NCBI GenBank assembly: GCA_934119955.1
Contig: CAKOSZ010000015.1
Coordinates: forward strand, 1 to 22,610
Length of the DNA stretch: 22,610 bases
Source of the DNA: an uncultured Bacilli bacterium
Lineage (GTDB): Bacteria > Bacillota_I > Bacilli_A > RF39 > UBA660
Reading direction: 5' to 3'
Shown here: positions 15,184 through 22,281 of the stretch, in pieces
How the letters are laid out: the number at the start of each line of letters is the position of its first letter
Numbering within the stretch: the first letter of the stretch is position 1
Program-made: the position numbers and the translations under genes
The notes under the pieces: generated by a model
What the model saw: only the letters and a program-made list of their open reading frames with translations
Database searches by the model: none
What the model was told of the DNA's origin: nothing

Positions 15184-16073
15184 ACTTTTTTAGATTTTTC
15201 CCCTAATTTTTGTATCATAGCTGCAATTTTTCTAAGATAAACTAGATAATTATTAATATTATAGCAATCATTATAAGTATTTTTAGTAAATTCTATTTTT
15301 TTAACACAGGCTAAATTAATAAGAAAAAACAAGTATTCATTATCAGTTAATCTATATTCAGCCTCATATTCTCTTAAAAAATCATCTAAGTTTAAATCAT
15401 AATAATTATTTTTATACAACTTATAAATATCCATAATCGGCATATCAAGTTTTGATCTAGACCAACTAATTAAATATTTATTATCACTTTCTAGAATATG
15501 ACTTAAATCTAAATTATTATGAATTAGACTATATCTAATAGTCTTATCATTTTTAAGAGAATTATACCAAGTATCAATCTCTGTTAGAGAAAAATCCAAA
15601 CAATAATTAATTAAATCCATATTAGAAACTAATAAATATTCACTTGGAGACATAAATACCTTAGTATCTATATAATTATTCAAAGAATCATAATAGTTTT
15701 TTAAATACTTACAATTATTAGTTATATTTTCATAAATATCTTTTATTTCATCTAAATCAATTTCTTTATTAAAACTTGTGTTTTTATGCAGTATTCCTGT
15801 TAAATGAATTAAATCTTTTAACCTGGTTTCTCTTGGTACTTCTTTTTCTCTAATATATTCAGTTAATTCTAAATTACTATTTTTACTATTTAAACATCTT
15901 GGAAAAAAATTAAAATTTCTAGTTTTTAAATACTCATAAATATCATAATTATTACTATTTTCTTTATAAACTAATTTACCTTTATTAGTATCTAAAAAAA
16001 TAATATTTCCTTTTTCCTTAAAACTATTTAACTTAATATCATACTCATTTAAAATATGTTTTAAATTATTCAT
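15180..16073 (-). CDS. CotS/YsxE-family kinase-like spore protein
   Basis: A 297-aa protein with the fold pattern of the CotS/YsxE/YutH group, aminoglycoside-phosphotransferase-like proteins tied to the Bacillus spore coat. The catalytic-loop region is recognisable but degenerate: HNNLDLSH (185-192) stands where HGDxxxxN is expected, and ISWS (202-205) where IDWD is expected. The catalytic Asp, the Asn and the metal Asp are all replaced, so it is likely a pseudokinase. The N-terminus has a glycine-poor beta region (GNIIFLDTNKGKLVYKE). It overlaps the stop of the SpoVID-like gene by 8 nt (ATGAATAA), the same spoVID-ysxE order as in Bacillus subtilis, which is the best support for the call. Confidence 0.65.
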   Translation of the reverse strand: MNNLKHILNEYDIKLNSFKEKGNIIFLDTNKGKLVYKENSNNYDIYEYLKTRNFNFFPRCLNSKNSNLELTEYIREKEVPRETRLKDLIHLTGILHKNTSFNKEIDLDEIKDIYENITNNCKYLKNYYDSLNNYIDTKVFMSPSEYLLVSNMDLINYCLDFSLTEIDTWYNSLKNDKTIRYSLIHNNLDLSHILESDNKYLISWSRSKLDMPIMDIYKLYKNNYYDLNLDDFLREYEAEYRLTDNEYLFFLINLACVKKIEFTKNTYNDCYNINNYLVYLRKIAAMIQKLGEKSKKV

Positions 16074-16770
16074 CTACACTTGGAATTATAATCTTTGATC
16101 CCACACTTAAATTATCTAAATCATTATACAAAGATAATATTTCTTTATTAACGTTATATTTTTCATAAATGAATTCTAAGGTATCATCTTCTTTCATAGT
16201 ATAAACCCTATAAATTGAATATTCATGTGTATCAGTCATAGTTGCATTAAATATATTAAGGTTATTATCTAATTTAGTATTTTCTTTAACTTCATCTGGT
16301 TTTGAATTATTAACTTGATTATTCATTTGGCTATTTATTTCTAATACATTATTTAATTCTTCATCTAGCATAGTAAATTCTTTTTCATTTCTAGTATCAA
16401 GAGAATCAACTGTATCAATTACTTCTATTTTAGAAATTTCCTCATCTTCTTTAATATCTAAATCATCTAACATAACACTGATATTAACTTTTAATTTTTC
16501 TTCATTTATAATTTCATATGAAAAATCATCTATACTAACTAAACATTTACTAGTATCATATTTAGAATCAATTGTTATGTCAACCGGAATATTAAATTTA
16601 AAATCAATTTCTTCTAAACTACCAATCATTCTATAAGTTCCACTTATAATAAATTCACCTGTTACAATATTTTCATCTAATTTTAAAGTATTATCAAGAG
16701 CAATTGAAGTTATTTCAAGAATACTTGTTTTAAACATTAAGTCCTTACTAAACGGTACAATTTTTTTCAT
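16066..16770 (-). CDS. SpoVID-like spore-coat assembly protein with C-terminal LysM
   Basis: SpoVID is the morphogenetic protein that lets the spore coat encase the forespore (established in Bacillus). The 234-aa protein here has an N-terminal domain (about 5-105) with the family's pattern: a stretch ending in GEFIISGTYRM, then FNIPVDITI (59-67) and the acidic VSIDDFSYEI (78-87). An acidic, Asn-rich linker follows, then a LysM domain (about 187-230; YRVYTMKEDDTLEFIYEKY). Bacillus SpoVID is far longer, mainly in its linker, so this is a compact version. GGAGG precedes the ATG. Upstream on the minus strand is CATATAAT, which resembles a sporulation sigma-E -10 element, though the -35 is unclear. 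It is coupled to the ysxE-like gene. Confidence 0.65.
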   Translation of the reverse strand: MKKIVPFSKDLMFKTSILEITSIALDNTLKLDENIVTGEFIISGTYRMIGSLEEIDFKFNIPVDITIDSKYDTSKCLVSIDDFSYEIINEEKLKVNISVMLDDLDIKEDEEISKIEVIDTVDSLDTRNEKEFTMLDEELNNVLEINSQMNNQVNNSKPDEVKENTKLDNNLNIFNATMTDTHEYSIYRVYTMKEDDTLEFIYEKYNVNKEILSLYNDLDNLSVGSKIIIPSVDE

Positions 16771-16827
16771 ATATCCTCCATTTCAATTAATTATATGAAA
16801 TAAAGTTTTTTATATAACAAAAAAGTA

Positions 16828-17358
16828 TTATCTATATAAATTGTTTAATTTTATATAATCTAATACTTTTTTATCTAAATTTAAAAATGTTTTTCTTGAT
16901 ATAGTAGATGATCCAGGATACTCTTTATCTATAACGATAATTCTATCTAAATATTCTTGATAATTATTTTTAACATAATTTAATAAATCAAACTTATCTC
17001 TTTTTATTATAATTAAATAATATTTTTTTAAAATATCTAAGTAACTATCAAAAGTATTAAACTTTAAAAATAAGTCTGCTCCCATAATTATATATTTAAT
17101 ATTATTAATTTTAATTAAAGTATCATAGTTAAAATAACCACAAGTGTTATAATCTAAAATATTTAAAACTTTCATATTTTTATTAATTACTAGATTAATC
17201 ATATTAATTCTATCTTGTAAACTAACATTTTTTTTGGAACTATTAACTGGTAAGAAGTAAATGTAATCAACTATTTTTTCATTTAATAAATAATTTGCTA
17301 TATTATAGTGAGCATTTGTAATTGGATTAAATGAACCAACAAATAATGAATTTTTCAT
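16828..17358 (-). CDS. nadD: Nicotinate-nucleotide adenylyltransferase NadD
   Basis: Transfers AMP from ATP to nicotinate mononucleotide in NAD synthesis. The nucleotidyltransferase motif is GSFNPITNAH (about 7-16), a variant of the usual (G/S)xFDPxHxGH in which Gly becomes Ala. Further family features are DTLIKI, IIMGADLFLKF (compare IIGGD), SSTISR near the C-terminus and the ending YIKLNNLY. The length of 176 aa is close to the family norm. The ATG at 17358 follows AGGTG; an earlier GTG lies within that site. It lies just downstream of the rpmF terminator with no promoter seen, so it probably depends on read-through. CoaD is a relative but fits the C-terminal motifs less well. Confidence 0.82.
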   Translation of the reverse strand: MKNSLFVGSFNPITNAHYNIANYLLNEKIVDYIYFLPVNSSKKNVSLQDRINMINLVINKNMKVLNILDYNTCGYFNYDTLIKINNIKYIIMGADLFLKFNTFDSYLDILKKYYLIIIKRDKFDLLNYVKNNYQEYLDRIIVIDKEYPGSSTISRKTFLNLDKKVLDYIKLNNLYR

Positions 17359-17370
17359 AAGCACCTAGCT

Positions 17371-17399
17371 AAAAAAAGATACTACTCGGCATCTTTTTT
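17371..17399 (-). terminator. Terminator overlapping the end of rpmF
   Basis: An 11-bp stem (17372-17382 with 17389-17399, one G-T pair on the minus strand) with a 6-nt loop runs into a T7 stretch on the minus strand. The rpmF stop codon sits in the hairpin, so a translating ribosome would cover it. nadD starts 13 nt beyond, suggesting partial termination that favours rpmF over nadD. Confidence 0.7.
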
Positions 17400-17564
17400 A
17401 ATTATTTCTTCTTTCTTATAATATCCACAGTTTTTACAAACACGATGTGGTTTAATTACTTCGCCACAGTTAGAACAAGTAGTAACAGTTTTAGCTTCTA
17501 AGGCATTATGTGCTCTTCTCATTCTTTTTCTAGTTTTTGAAACTTTTCTAAATGGTACAGCCAT
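17382..17564 (-). CDS. rpmF: Ribosomal protein bL32
   Basis: A 60-aa large-subunit ribosomal protein. It begins MAVPFRKVSKTRKRMRRAH, the standard bL32 start, and carries the zinc-ribbon cysteines Cys30, Cys33, Cys43 and Cys46 (the zinc-binding form). AAGGAGTG lies before the ATG. It follows yceD by 4 nt, as in most bacteria. Confidence 0.97.
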   Translation of the reverse strand: MAVPFRKVSKTRKRMRRAHNALEAKTVTTCSNCGEVIKPHRVCKNCGYYKKEEIIKKDAE

Positions 17565-17568
17565 GGTT

Positions 17569-18015
17569 TCACTCCTTTCCTATTCCTTGTAATAAATCTT
17601 TAAATGGATTATTTACTTCCCGAATTTCCTCTTCGTGATAGATGTCTTTATATTTACTTTTAAGTTCATCTGTACTACTAGTTGTATACCTAATAGGAAT
17701 TTCCAATACAATATAATGCCATAAAAATTCAATTAAATCAAGTGTTTTTTGTGATTTTTCTAAAATTTCTTCTATTTCTACTTGAAAATCATAAGGAACT
17801 TCCTCCGCAGTAATAGCATCAAGGATAAACATTTGTCCACTTACATTAAGATTTATTACATTATTTTTTTCATAATCAACATAAATACTTCCAACTGCCT
17901 TAACATCATCAAGTTTTAAAATACCTGAATTATTTAAATAGTCTTTATTATAACTAATAACTTCATCAATACTTATTTTATCTTGATAATTTAACTTATT
18001 TAAATCTATTTCCAT
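17569..18015 (-). CDS. yceD: YceD/YlbN family (DUF177) protein
   Basis: A 148-aa DUF177 protein. The family almost always lies next to rpmF and has been linked to 23S rRNA metabolism or large-subunit biogenesis; the mechanism is not settled. The sequence shows the N-terminal beta pattern (LKLDDVKAVGSIYVDYEK), an acidic central loop, and the family's C-terminal helix-strand DLIEFLWHYIVLEIPIRY (about 93-110), here without the cysteine seen in many members. It is followed by rpmF after 4 nt and preceded by the phosphodiester glycosidase gene after 18 nt. Confidence 0.85.
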   Translation of the reverse strand: MEIDLNKLNYQDKISIDEVISYNKDYLNNSGILKLDDVKAVGSIYVDYEKNNVINLNVSGQMFILDAITAEEVPYDFQVEIEEILEKSQKTLDLIEFLWHYIVLEIPIRYTTSSTDELKSKYKDIYHEEEIREVNNPFKDLLQGIGKE

Positions 18016-18033
18016 AAAACCTCCCTTATTAAT

Positions 18034-19047
18034 TTACTCACTATCTGGTATTAAACCAAAGCCAGTTACAACTCTTCTTCCCCCAGCAACTGGTTTACCA
18101 AATACATTTTTTGGATTATTAACTAATTTATCATTAATAACCATTTGACTAGATGTACCACCATCAAGGTTAGCAGCATTATAAGCACCATATAATTCTA
18201 AGGTTTCTACTACTTCTTTCATGGTAGGCCCTGATCCATGAGTTCCCTCTGTTACTAAGAACATGATAACTCCATCTTTTCTTTGCGCAATTGCAACTCT
18301 GGCTGCTCTATCATAACCTCCTACTGAGGAATTATATTTAATACTTTCACCATTAACTATTAAAAATGGTCCAAATTGAAGTCCATCACGCATACCCATA
18401 TTAATTGCTTCTTCTCCTGTTGCATTTACAAGTAATAATTTAGAGTCATCTGTAAGTCCTATAATATTTTGCTTTGTATTATCCTCAGCCCAGATAACTT
18501 TCCCATCTTTAATAACATATCCCATTGGAGTATCACTTCCCCAACCATCAAGGTCTTTGAATCCTCCACCATTAATACAAACAACTCCACCATAACGTTT
18601 ACACATCTTAGGAACTGTTTCTTGGCCTGATCCAGTATTAAATGTTTTACTTGTAATAAGTCTAACCTTACTTGGTTCATAAATTGCTACTAAATGAGCA
18701 TTATACTTACCTACTTTAATCTTTAAGTATTTATAAATATCTCCTTTATTATCTCTTTTTAAAATTGCTTCATCATATTCATTATCATAAGTATCACGTT
18801 CTGCTGTATTAATAACAACATCATCTAACTTAATCTCTTCATCAACTGGAATAAACTTATTCAAATCCATTATCTTTTGAACAGTTTCTTCACTATAAAA
18901 TGTATAAGCAATATATTGATGAGTTTTAGTAACCATTGCTGTATTAACAATAGTATTTCTAAATTTTTCAAATGGCCCATAGAAAAGAACAAAACAAATT
19001 ATAGCACATATATCAATTATAATAAACAAAATTGTTGATTTACGCAT
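18034..19047 (-). CDS. Membrane-anchored phosphodiester glycosidase (NAGPA family)
   Basis: A 337-aa protein with an N-terminal membrane anchor (about 5-23) and an extracytoplasmic NAGPA domain (about 110-335). The family removes a sugar from a sugar-phosphodiester and is often found with exopolysaccharide or cell-wall genes. Motifs are CINGGGF (157-163), DTPMGYVI, RVAIAQRKDG (250-259) and the active-site region NLDGGTSS (293-300). It overlaps the preceding gene by 8 nt (ATGCGTAA), so it is translationally coupled to the two-repeat surface protein and probably works with it outside the cell. Confidence 0.88.
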   Translation of the reverse strand: MRKSTILFIIIDICAIICFVLFYGPFEKFRNTIVNTAMVTKTHQYIAYTFYSEETVQKIMDLNKFIPVDEEIKLDDVVINTAERDTYDNEYDEAILKRDNKGDIYKYLKIKVGKYNAHLVAIYEPSKVRLITSKTFNTGSGQETVPKMCKRYGGVVCINGGGFKDLDGWGSDTPMGYVIKDGKVIWAEDNTKQNIIGLTDDSKLLLVNATGEEAINMGMRDGLQFGPFLIVNGESIKYNSSVGGYDRAARVAIAQRKDGVIMFLVTEGTHGSGPTMKEVVETLELYGAYNAANLDGGTSSQMVINDKLVNNPKNVFGKPVAGGRRVVTGFGLIPDSE

Positions 19048-20314
19048 TTTTATCCTCCACTATAAATGGTGCCAATTTACTACCATTTCCACTTTTAATA
19101 TTAAGATTATTTTTAAGACCAAGAGCAAATCTTACATTTCGTTTAATATCAACTTTACTAGTTAATAAAGAGCCATTATATAAATATACTTGCTTATCAC
19201 TTGTATCACTTAAATAATAATTTTTCAAAGTATCATCAAACTTAAAATCATCAAGACTTAAAATACCATACTTAGACTTTGAATTTGAAAAATCTACTTC
19301 ACATAATAAATCATCTATTTCAAGACTTTTAACATAAGTATCTAAATAAGTATTTAAAGAAGACTTACTAAAATCATTACTAGTTTTATCAAAAATAATA
19401 TCTTTAAGTAAAAAATCACTTTGAACTTTTAAATAATCTTTTCCTACTTCATAAACAATATAAGTTTTATCATTTATATCAAGATAAGTTCCCACCCCAA
19501 TTTTTTTAGAATTTTCACTTATTCTATAAGGGTTATCAAAACTTCCATCACCACTTACTAAAACTGTTGAATTCTTTAAAGTTAAAACTGGTTTAATTCC
19601 ATACATTTTAGTAGGTAAACTATTACTTATACTATTACCAGTTGTATTCCAAACATTAGTTTTGCCATGATTATTAAGCCATAAATACTCATTATTTTTA
19701 ATTAAATAAGTTTTAGAATCACTCATACTATTTAAAAAATCACTAATTGATAAAAGTTTAACATAGGTATTACTTTCTTTTTTCTCACAAGTAATTTCAC
19801 TAAGTTCTGGAATTGTATCTAAACAAATACTTGATTTAACAAGTAAAGATTCATCAATTATAGTTAAAAATTTACTTTCTAAATATTTAGAAACACTTGA
19901 TTTAGAAAAATCAGTTATTTCATCATTCCATTTCATTTTATTTATATAATCATCTAAAACTATATCAATTGTTTTATCAGCATTGATACGTAATATTCTA
20001 AATAACATATTATTAATTATAATATAATTATTAACATCAACTCCCTTATATAAATAATTACCACTACTAATATATAACCCATCACCTTCATAAACAACAC
20101 TAGATCCAGTTGTAATACTAGATGCCAAATTAATTAAAGTCTCTCCACTTTCAGATTTAGGATTATAAATCTTATAATATTTTATAAGGCGTCTACCATA
20201 ATAAAAACAACATCCAAGAACAAATATCATGCTAATGATACAAAAAATGGTTTGAATTTTAGGTGCTTTAATAATTTTTCTTCTTTTTCTTTTTTTAACT
20301 TTTTTATCTTCCAT
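19040..20314 (-). CDS. Membrane-anchored two-repeat surface protein, 424 aa
   Basis: No firm family name. A very basic N-terminus (KKVKKRKRRK) is followed by one membrane helix (about 21-40), then an extracytoplasmic region with two similar modules. The first centres on YIIINNMLFRILRIN and WNDEITDFSKSSVSKYLESKF; the second on YLDINDKTYIVYEV and TSNDFSKSSLNTYLDTYV. The shared DFSKSS + YL block marks an internal duplication. The modules resemble DUF6273-type domains seen in Firmicutes surface proteins, from memory only. GGAG lies before the ATG, and a good promoter is at 20336-20364. It is coupled to the glycosidase gene; the pair could act on a cell-surface glycopolymer. Confidence 0.75.
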   Translation of the reverse strand: MEDKKVKKRKRRKIIKAPKIQTIFCIISMIFVLGCCFYYGRRLIKYYKIYNPKSESGETLINLASSITTGSSVVYEGDGLYISSGNYLYKGVDVNNYIIINNMLFRILRINADKTIDIVLDDYINKMKWNDEITDFSKSSVSKYLESKFLTIIDESLLVKSSICLDTIPELSEITCEKKESNTYVKLLSISDFLNSMSDSKTYLIKNNEYLWLNNHGKTNVWNTTGNSISNSLPTKMYGIKPVLTLKNSTVLVSGDGSFDNPYRISENSKKIGVGTYLDINDKTYIVYEVGKDYLKVQSDFLLKDIIFDKTSNDFSKSSLNTYLDTYVKSLEIDDLLCEVDFSNSKSKYGILSLDDFKFDDTLKNYYLSDTSDKQVYLYNGSLLTSKVDIKRNVRFALGLKNNLNIKSGNGSKLAPFIVEDKNA

Positions 20315-20335
20315 AATATACTCCTAAACATATAA

Positions 20336-20364
20336 ATTATACAAAAATAATGGCTTTATTTCAA
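20336..20364 (-). promoter_or_regulatory. Promoter of the surface-protein/glycosidase/yceD/rpmF unit
   Basis: On the minus strand TTGAAA (20364-20359), a 17-nt spacer and a perfect TATAAT (20341-20336), 22 nt before the start codon. This is a housekeeping-type promoter serving the genes down to rpmF. Confidence 0.8.
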
Positions 20365-20393
20365 TAGATTTAAGGTTAAAAAAAAAGAATATG

Positions 20394-21032
20394 TCAAATA
20401 TGTAAACTATTTACTTTTTCTTCGTAACCATAATCAAATAATTGTTGCTTTAAACTAGTAATTATTTTATCTACTCTTTTTATAATAGTTCCTCGACTAC
20501 AACCATATTTATTTGATAATTCTTTTAAAGTTAATTTCTTTTGATAAAAGCCATAAACATCACTTAGTAATTCAAAATCACAACTTGGTAATAACGTTAA
20601 ATTACTCTTTAAAAGTTTAAACATCTCTCGTTCTATGTAACTATTTTCAAGATTAACATCATCAGGAATTAACAAGGCTTTATTATTAATAAAAGTATTA
20701 TCTAAACTAAGACAAGAAACACTTCTTTTTTCACGACTCACATACTTTAATAATTCACTTTTAACACAAATGTATGCAAAAGTTGAAAATTTAGCATTTT
20801 TACTAGGATTATAATAATCAATTGCTTTCATTAAACCAATAATTCCAAATTCTACTAAGTCTTCAAAAGAAGATGAATTAAAACTAGATTTAAAATAGTT
20901 ATAAACTAAATGTTTAACAAGAGGAATATGACCTATTATTATTTTCTCACGATATTCATCTTTTCCAGTTTTATATAACTTTAAATATTCAATTGTTTTT
21001 TCATTTGTAATTATATTAACATTATCATACAT
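20394..21032 (-). CDS. Sigma-70 family RNA polymerase sigma factor (second of a tandem pair)
   Basis: A 212-aa sigma factor with regions 2 and 4 and little region 3. Region 2 (about 25-100) is strong: EDLVEFGIIGLMKAIDYYNPSKNAKF with FSTFAY, the core-binding and -10 recognition part. Region 4 (about 150-205) shows a helix-turn-helix at LTLKELSNKYGCSRGTIIKRV. It shares its first base with the stop of the upstream sigma gene (TAATG), so the two are translationally coupled. Both begin with the same block (YLKLY.(S/T)G), so they are duplicates that have diverged. It is the one gene seen here that stops with TGA. It does not match the classic SigE/F/G/K or SigH strings, so its regulon is unknown. 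Confidence 0.88.
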   Translation of the reverse strand: MYDNVNIITNEKTIEYLKLYKTGKDEYREKIIIGHIPLVKHLVYNYFKSSFNSSSFEDLVEFGIIGLMKAIDYYNPSKNAKFSTFAYICVKSELLKYVSREKRSVSCLSLDNTFINNKALLIPDDVNLENSYIEREMFKLLKSNLTLLPSCDFELLSDVYGFYQKKLTLKELSNKYGCSRGTIIKRVDKIITSLKQQLFDYGYEEKVNSLHI

Positions 21033-21670
21033 TATTTTACCGCTCCATAATATTCTTTTCTATTCAATTGTAATCTTAAACGACATAAATTAGTAGCAAC
21101 TATCTTAGATGCTTTGGCACTACTAATATTATATTTAATAGCAATATCCATTAATCTAATTTTAGGTCTATCAATTCCAAAATAATCTTTAATTATATTT
21201 TGAACATCTACGTCAAGTCCTTCTATTAAACTTTTCATATCTTCCATTATTTCTTTTTCAAAGTAAATATTTTCAAGATTAAAATTACTGATTATATCAA
21301 TGCCTCGACTATTTAAATCTTCTACTAATTTATCATAACTAACAAATTTAACTTTTTTATTTTCACTCTTAATAAATTTTAAAACTTCCTTTTCGATATA
21401 ATAAGTAGCATAATGGAAAAAATTAGTTCCTCTTGAAAAATCAAACTTATCAATTGCTTCCATAACTCCAAAAATACCCATTTCTATTAAATCTTCTACT
21501 GTTCTATTTTCACTAATAGCATAACTATAATACTTTAAAATATAAAACTTAATGTACGGAATACTTCTAATTATAAGTTTAGAACGTGCTTCTTTATCCC
21601 CAGATTGATATAATTTAAGATAAGTAAGCGCTTCTTTATTATTAAATTTATTAACATTCAAATTATCCAT
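21032..21670 (-). CDS. Sigma-70 family RNA polymerase sigma factor (first of a tandem pair)
   Basis: A 212-aa paralogue of the following gene. Region 2 (about 25-100) has VEDLIEMGIFGVMEAIDKFDFSRGTNF followed by FHYATYYIEKEV, where the usual FSTYA becomes FFHYA, a change in the promoter-melting segment. Region 4 (about 150-205) carries the helix-turn-helix IRLMDIAIKYNISSAKASKI. A clear promoter (21694-21722) and a GGGGTGG ribosome site precede the ATG. Having the same length as its neighbour and a 1-base overlap, it forms a two-gene sigma operon. No anti-sigma gene is visible in the window. It could serve sporulation or stress; this is not decidable from sequence. Confidence 0.87.
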   Translation of the reverse strand: MDNLNVNKFNNKEALTYLKLYQSGDKEARSKLIIRSIPYIKFYILKYYSYAISENRTVEDLIEMGIFGVMEAIDKFDFSRGTNFFHYATYYIEKEVLKFIKSENKKVKFVSYDKLVEDLNSRGIDIISNFNLENIYFEKEIMEDMKSLIEGLDVDVQNIIKDYFGIDRPKIRLMDIAIKYNISSAKASKIVATNLCRLRLQLNRKEYYGAVK

Positions 21671-21693
21671 AAAACCACCCCAAAAACGAGTAT

Positions 21694-21722
21694 ATTATAG
21701 CATAAAATTAATAATATGTAAA
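21694..21722 (-). promoter_or_regulatory. Promoter of the tandem sigma operon
   Basis: On the minus strand TTTACA (21722-21717), a 17-nt spacer and a perfect TATAAT (21699-21694) with TG one base before it (extended -10). It begins 7 nt after the terminator at 21730-21753, so the sigma genes can be transcribed independently of the upstream unit. Confidence 0.8.
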
Positions 21723-21729
21723 ATTAGTC

Positions 21730-21753
21730 AAAAAAAGCAGATAAAATATCTGC
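21730..21753 (-). terminator. Terminator of the small upstream transcript
   Basis: A perfect 7-bp stem (21737-21743 with 21747-21753) with a 3-nt loop is followed by T7 on the minus strand. It ends any transcript entering from the promoter at 21957-21985 just ahead of the sigma-operon promoter. Confidence 0.75.
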
Positions 21754-21950
21754 AAATTTTTAACTCTTACGTTATTACTAATTATTTTTTTCAAAATAAT
21801 TAAGGAATTAATTCAGTAATAAATTCAATTACAAAAAGAATTAATTCTTATAACTATAAGAAAATCACCTCCATTTAATAAATAATATTTTATATAAATA
21901 GTGAGTTAAATATTATTATATAATTTCGATCATCAACTTATCATGGACTC
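21730..21950 (-). ncRNA. Candidate small RNA / degenerate short gene of about 220 nt
   Basis: Bounded by a promoter (TTGACT, 17 nt, TATCAT) and a terminator. Inside is GGAGGTGAT, a 9-base match to the anti-Shine-Dalgarno sequence, at 21872-21864, but no ATG, GTG or TTG follows at a usable distance. The frame opened by the ATG overlapping it has six codons. Downstream are hairpins at 21847-21860 and 21779-21802. It may be a regulatory RNA, a type I toxin-like gene that lost its start, or a leader for the sigma operon. Confidence 0.3.
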
Positions 21951-21956
21951 ATTATA

Positions 21957-21985
21957 ATGATACTATTTATTGACAACTAAGTCAA
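21957..21985 (-). promoter_or_regulatory. Leftward promoter in the intergenic region
   Basis: On the minus strand TTGACT (21985-21980), a 17-nt spacer and TATCAT (21962-21957). The -35 is one half of an inverted repeat TTGAC(21970-21974)/GTCAA(21981-21985), a possible operator. More TTGACA copies on the plus strand lie at 22011 and 22021. Confidence 0.55.
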
Positions 21986-22241
21986 TTGATTAAAAAAGAA
22001 AAAAAAATAGTTGACATATTTTGACAAATAATTCATGAGTCATTTTAAATATCTTTTTAACAAAAAGTCATAAAATAAAGAAATGTATAAAATTAACAAT
22101 TAAAACCAATATTTTTATAGTTATCATTATCAATTAAATTATTAAGTGATAAGATAGAATTACTATTTAGCCTAACTTCGACTGAAATAAGAGAACTTTT
22201 ATCTCTTATAGTAAAAATTCCTACCAGAACTTAAATAAGTT

Positions 22242-22277
22242 AAAAGCAACTTAGAATAATATCTAAATTGCTTTTTT
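22242..22277 (+). terminator. Bidirectional terminator beyond the Rpn remnant
   Basis: An 8-bp stem (22242-22249 with 22268-22275), a one-base mismatch, then 5 more bp (22251-22255 with 22262-22266) around a 6-nt loop. The plus strand ends in six T's; the minus strand has four. It can serve the Rpn remnant on the minus strand (stop at 22282) or a plus-strand transcript coming out of the intergenic region. Confidence 0.6.
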
Positions 22278-22281
22278 GTTG

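Larger units (their letters stand above)
21671..22281. other. 610-bp intergenic region with opposed promoter-like elements and hairpins
   Basis: No credible protein gene in either strand. From low to high coordinates it holds the sigma-operon promoter, a terminator, several AT-rich hairpins (21779-21802 with a 10-bp stem; 21847-21860), an unusually strong ribosome-binding sequence with no start codon (21872-21865, minus), a promoter reading left (21957-21985), a cluster of TTGAC motifs, two further hairpins (22187-22209 with an 8-bp stem; 22228-22241) and a second terminator. It is much longer and more structured than any other gap here. Confidence 0.6.

Noticed and set aside
15174..15191. 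Short AT hairpin after the ysxE-like gene as a terminator
   Set aside because: Stem is only A/T plus one G-C pair, has no T-run beyond its own arm, and overlaps the -35 box of the next promoter.
18459..18680. 73-aa minus-strand frame inside the phosphodiester glycosidase gene
   Set aside because: Overlaps conserved NAGPA motifs in the correct frame; an out-of-frame shadow.
21864..21880. Six-codon minus-strand ORF overlapping the strong ribosome site
   Set aside because: Too short, and its own start has no upstream ribosome site.
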